Part shown: in pieces, positions 35,239-37,992 of the stretch | Layout: each line of letters starts with the position of its first letter | Numbering within the stretch: the stretch's first letter is position 1 | Origin: Mycolicibacterium sp. | GTDB taxonomy: Bacteria > Actinomycetota > Actinomycetes > Mycobacteriales > Mycobacteriaceae | Reading direction: 5' to 3' | DNA length: 37,992 nt | Assembly (NCBI RefSeq): GCF_017853185.1 | Contig: NZ_JAFMJZ010000012.1 | Coordinates: forward strand, 1 to 37,992 | The notes under the pieces: model-generated | The model's input: only the letters and a program-made list of their open reading frames with translations | Database searches by the model: none | What the model was told of the DNA's origin: nothing | Position numbers and translations under genes: made by a program

Positions 35239-36432
35239 ATGAGCACGACAGCCGCGCCAGTCAAGAAGGACGTCTACTCGCCTCTGGAGTTGTTCGACAT
35301 CGACCGCCTCCTCGACGAGGACGAGCGCGATATCGCCGCCACCGTCCGCAAGTTCGTCGACACCCGGCTGCGGCCCAACGTCGAGGGCTGGTTCGAATCA
35401 GCCAGCCTGCCCAAGGAGTTGGCCAAGGAGTTCGGCGCACTCGGTGTGATGGGGATGCACCTGGAGGGCTACGGCTGTGCGGGCACCAACGCCGTCTCCT
35501 ACGGGCTGGCCTGCCTGGAACTGGAGGCCGGCGACAGCGGCTTCCGCAGCTTCGTCTCCGTGCAGGGCTCGCTGTCGATGTTCTCCATCTACCGCTACGG
35601 CTCCGAGGAGCAGAAGCAGGAATGGCTGCCCCGGCTGGCCTCCGGTGAGGCCATCGGCTGCTTCGGCCTGACCGAGGCCGACTTCGGATCCAACCCGGCC
35701 GGCATGCGCACCCGGGCCCGCCGCGACGGAAACGACTGGGTGCTCAACGGCACCAAGATGTGGATCACCAACGGCAACCTCGCCGATGTCGCCACCGTGT
35801 GGGCGCAGACCGATGAAGGCATCCGCGGGTTCCTGGTCCCCACCGACACCCCCGGATTCACCGCCAACACCATCCACAAGAAGCTCTCCCTGCGGGCCTC
35901 GGTCACCTCCGAACTGGTCCTCGACAACGTCCGGCTGCCCGCATCGGCACAACTGCCCGAGGCACGCGGCCTGGGCGCCCCGCTGTCGTGTCTGAACGAG
36001 GCCCGGTTCGGCATCGTCTTCGGCGTGATGGGTGCCGCCCGCGACGCCCTGGAGACCACCATCGCCTACACCCAGAACCGCGACGTCTTCGACCGTCCGC
36101 TGTCCAGTTTCCAGCTCACCCAGGAGAAGCTGGCCAACATGACCCTCGAACTCGGCAAGGGTGTGCTGCTGGCCATCCACCTGGGCCGGATCAAGGACGC
36201 CGGGGGCGTGACACCCGAGCAGGTCAGCCTGGGCAAGCTCAACAACGCCCGCGAGGCCATCGCGATCGCCCGCGAATGCCGCACCCTGCTCGGCGGCAGC
36301 GGCATCACCCTGGAGTACTCGCCGCTGCGCCACGCCAACAACCTCGAATCGGTACTCACCTACGAAGGCACCTCCGAAATGCACATGCTCTCCATCGGCC
36401 GCGCGCTGACCGGCCAGGCCGCGTTCCGCTGA
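35239..36432 (+). CDS. Acyl-CoA dehydrogenase, glutaryl-CoA dehydrogenase-like
   Basis: CFGLTEADFGSNPAGM, WVLNGTKMWITNG, LTYEGTSEMHMLSIGRALTG with YEGT catalytic Glu. Confidence 0.93.
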   Translation: MSTTAAPVKKDVYSPLELFDIDRLLDEDERDIAATVRKFVDTRLRPNVEGWFESASLPKELAKEFGALGVMGMHLEGYGCAGTNAVSYGLACLELEAGDSGFRSFVSVQGSLSMFSIYRYGSEEQKQEWLPRLASGEAIGCFGLTEADFGSNPAGMRTRARRDGNDWVLNGTKMWITNGNLADVATVWAQTDEGIRGFLVPTDTPGFTANTIHKKLSLRASVTSELVLDNVRLPASAQLPEARGLGAPLSCLNEARFGIVFGVMGAARDALETTIAYTQNRDVFDRPLSSFQLTQEKLANMTLELGKGVLLAIHLGRIKDAGGVTPEQVSLGKLNNAREAIAIARECRTLLGGSGITLEYSPLRHANNLESVLTYEGTSEMHMLSIGRALTGQAAFR

Positions 36433-36434
36433 GC

Positions 36435-37892
36435 ATGACGGAGTCCATCCGGCAGTTCATCGCCGGACAGTGGCGCCCCGGCACGGGCGCCGGCGTGCAG
36501 AGCGTCAATCCCGCCCGGCCGGCAGAGGTTGTGGCCGATGGCCTTTCGGCCACCGCACCCGACGTCGAGGAGGCCATCGCGGCGGCCCGCGGGGCGCTGC
36601 CCGGATGGGCCGGCACCACGATGCATCAGCGCGGTGCGGTGCTGGCCGCGGCCGCCGCCGTCATTGAACGCAACGCCGCCGTCTGGGGCGTCGAGCTGGC
36701 CGCCGAGGAGGGCAAGACCAAGGCCGAGGGCATCGGCGAGGTCGGACGCGCCGCCCAGATCCTGCGCTACTACGCCGGCGAGGGCGACCGTCAGGCCGGT
36801 GAGGTGTTCGCCTCCCCACGCGCCGGCGAACAGATCCTGGTCACCCGCAAGCCGGTCGGCGTGGTCGCGGTGATCACCCCGTTCAACTTCCCCATCGCGA
36901 TCCCCGCCTGGAAGATCGCCCCGGCGCTGATCTTCGGCAATACCGTGGTGTGGAAACCGGCGAGTTATGTTCCGCTGCTTGCGATCCGGCTGGCCGAGGC
37001 GCTGCACGAGGGCGGGCTGCCGGCCGGGGTGCTGAACCTGGTGATCGGCAACTCCGCGGTGGGCGACGTGATGGTCAATCACGCCGACGTGGACGCCATC
37101 ACCTTCACGGGATCGACCGGGGTGGGGCGGCGGATCGCCGCCGCGGCCGCCGCCCGCGGAGTTCCGGTGCAGGCCGAGATGGGCGGCAAGAACGCCGCGG
37201 TGGTCCTCGACGACGCCGACTTCGACCTCGCGGTCGAGCAGGTGATGCTCGGCGCGTTCCGCAGCACCGGCCAGAAGTGCACGGCCACTTCGCGTTTGGT
37301 TCTGACCGAGGGCATCGCCGACCGCTTCCTGACGGCGCTGACCGCACGGGCAGATGCGCTGACGGTGGGCGATCCGACCGTCGACGCCACCGAGATGGGT
37401 CCGGTCGTCAGCGGTTCGGCGCAGGACAGCATCGTCGGCGGCATCGACACTGCCAAAGCCCAGGGTGCCACCGTGCTGGCCGGCGGCGGACGTTACAGCG
37501 ACGGGCCGCTGTCGCAGGGCTACTTCGTCGCGCCCACGATCGTCGAACTCTCGGGCCCGGCAGACGTCTGGACCGAGGAACTCTTCGGTCCGGTGCTCGC
37601 GGTGCGGCGCGCAGCCGATGCCGAGGAGGCCTTCGCACTGGCCAATGACAGCGAGTTCGGATTGTCTGCCGCGGTGTTCACCCAGGACCTCACCCGCACC
37701 CTGCAGGCGATGGAGCACATCGACGTCGGTGTGCTGCATATCAATTCGGAGTCCGCCGGCGCCGACCCGCATGTGCCGTTCGGCGGCGCCAAGAAGAGCG
37801 GCCTCGGCCCCAAGGAGCAGGGCAGCGCGGCGCGGGAGTTCTTCACCCACACCACGACGGTCTATCTGCGCGGGGGCCGCGCCGGCGTTTAG
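36435..37892 (+). CDS. Aldehyde dehydrogenase family protein
   Basis: ITPFNFPIAIPAWKIAPAL, TFTGSTGVGRRIA, EMGGKNAAVVLDDAD, FRSTGQKCTATSR catalytic Cys; ATG 36435 in frame with ORF 35988..37892. Confidence 0.95.
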   Translation: MTESIRQFIAGQWRPGTGAGVQSVNPARPAEVVADGLSATAPDVEEAIAAARGALPGWAGTTMHQRGAVLAAAAAVIERNAAVWGVELAAEEGKTKAEGIGEVGRAAQILRYYAGEGDRQAGEVFASPRAGEQILVTRKPVGVVAVITPFNFPIAIPAWKIAPALIFGNTVVWKPASYVPLLAIRLAEALHEGGLPAGVLNLVIGNSAVGDVMVNHADVDAITFTGSTGVGRRIAAAAAARGVPVQAEMGGKNAAVVLDDADFDLAVEQVMLGAFRSTGQKCTATSRLVLTEGIADRFLTALTARADALTVGDPTVDATEMGPVVSGSAQDSIVGGIDTAKAQGATVLAGGGRYSDGPLSQGYFVAPTIVELSGPADVWTEELFGPVLAVRRAADAEEAFALANDSEFGLSAAVFTQDLTRTLQAMEHIDVGVLHINSESAGADPHVPFGGAKKSGLGPKEQGSAAREFFTHTTTVYLRGGRAGV

Positions 37893-37937
37893 CCCTGACC
37901 CCCGAAACTTGTCGGACCCCGTTGCGATGATGTCGGT

Positions 37938-37992
37938 ATGTCCACGGTCGCTCCGCCCGTCCCGCGCCTTGAGGTGTTGTTCGGTGAGCTCT
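37938..37992 (+). CDS. Start of a gene truncated by the window, possibly a 13E12/DUF222 HNH-endonuclease family member
   Basis: Frame from ATG 37938 is open to the end: MSTVAPPVPRLEVLFGEL; LEVLFGEL recalled as the opening of mycobacterial 13E12-repeat proteins. Only 18 residues visible. Confidence 0.4.
   Translation, partial: MSTVAPPVPRLEVLFGEL

Noticed and set aside
36360-37850. 496-aa minus-strand ORF opposite the aldehyde dehydrogenase, and 35398..36384 opposite the acyl-CoA dehydrogenase
   Set aside because: Antisense shadows of clearly assigned enzymes.

Overview
High-GC window with the gene content and signals of a Mycobacterium/Mycolicibacterium-type chromosome: PE-PPE domain hydrolase, ESX-associated-type proteins, MpaB/DUF2236 and FadE/FadD genes, and likely leaderless starts. 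In order it carries: (1) a 5'-truncated secreted PE-PPE-domain protein and a five-gene oligopeptide ABC transporter operon; (2) two conserved hypotheticals, a SnoaL-like protein, an L,D-transpeptidase-like secreted protein, two Ala/Pro-rich ESX-associated-type proteins, a PAP2 phosphatase and an alpha/beta hydrolase; (3) a block resembling the M. tuberculosis Rv0270-Rv0276 region (MpaB-type oxygenase, TetR, VOC, alpha/beta hydrolase, double-domain acyl-CoA dehydrogenase, acyl-CoA synthetase), with a D-2-hydroxyacid dehydrogenase and an MFS gene between hydrolase and dehydrogenase; (4) SRPBCC, sulfatase and acyltransferase genes; (5) an aromatic-ring meta-cleavage gene island with two FAD hydroxylases, two extradiol dioxygenases, one C-C hydrolase, one FAH-family enzyme and two TetR regulators; (6) an acyl-CoA dehydrogenase, an aldehyde dehydrogenase and the start of a probable 13E12/HNH gene. 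The strongest non-annotated signal is a set of inverted repeats in (5). An exact 19-mer containing the perfect dyad TGACGA-TT-TCGTCA precedes both the dioxygenase-FAH operon and a hydroxylase gene. A closely related 20-bp perfect palindrome lies in front of the TetR gene. An unrelated 12-bp-arm inverted repeat sits between the second TetR and the divergent hydroxylase-hydrolase-dioxygenase operon. Together these suggest two separately controlled, convergent meta-cleavage modules. No RNA genes, CRISPR arrays or complete mobile elements were recognised.
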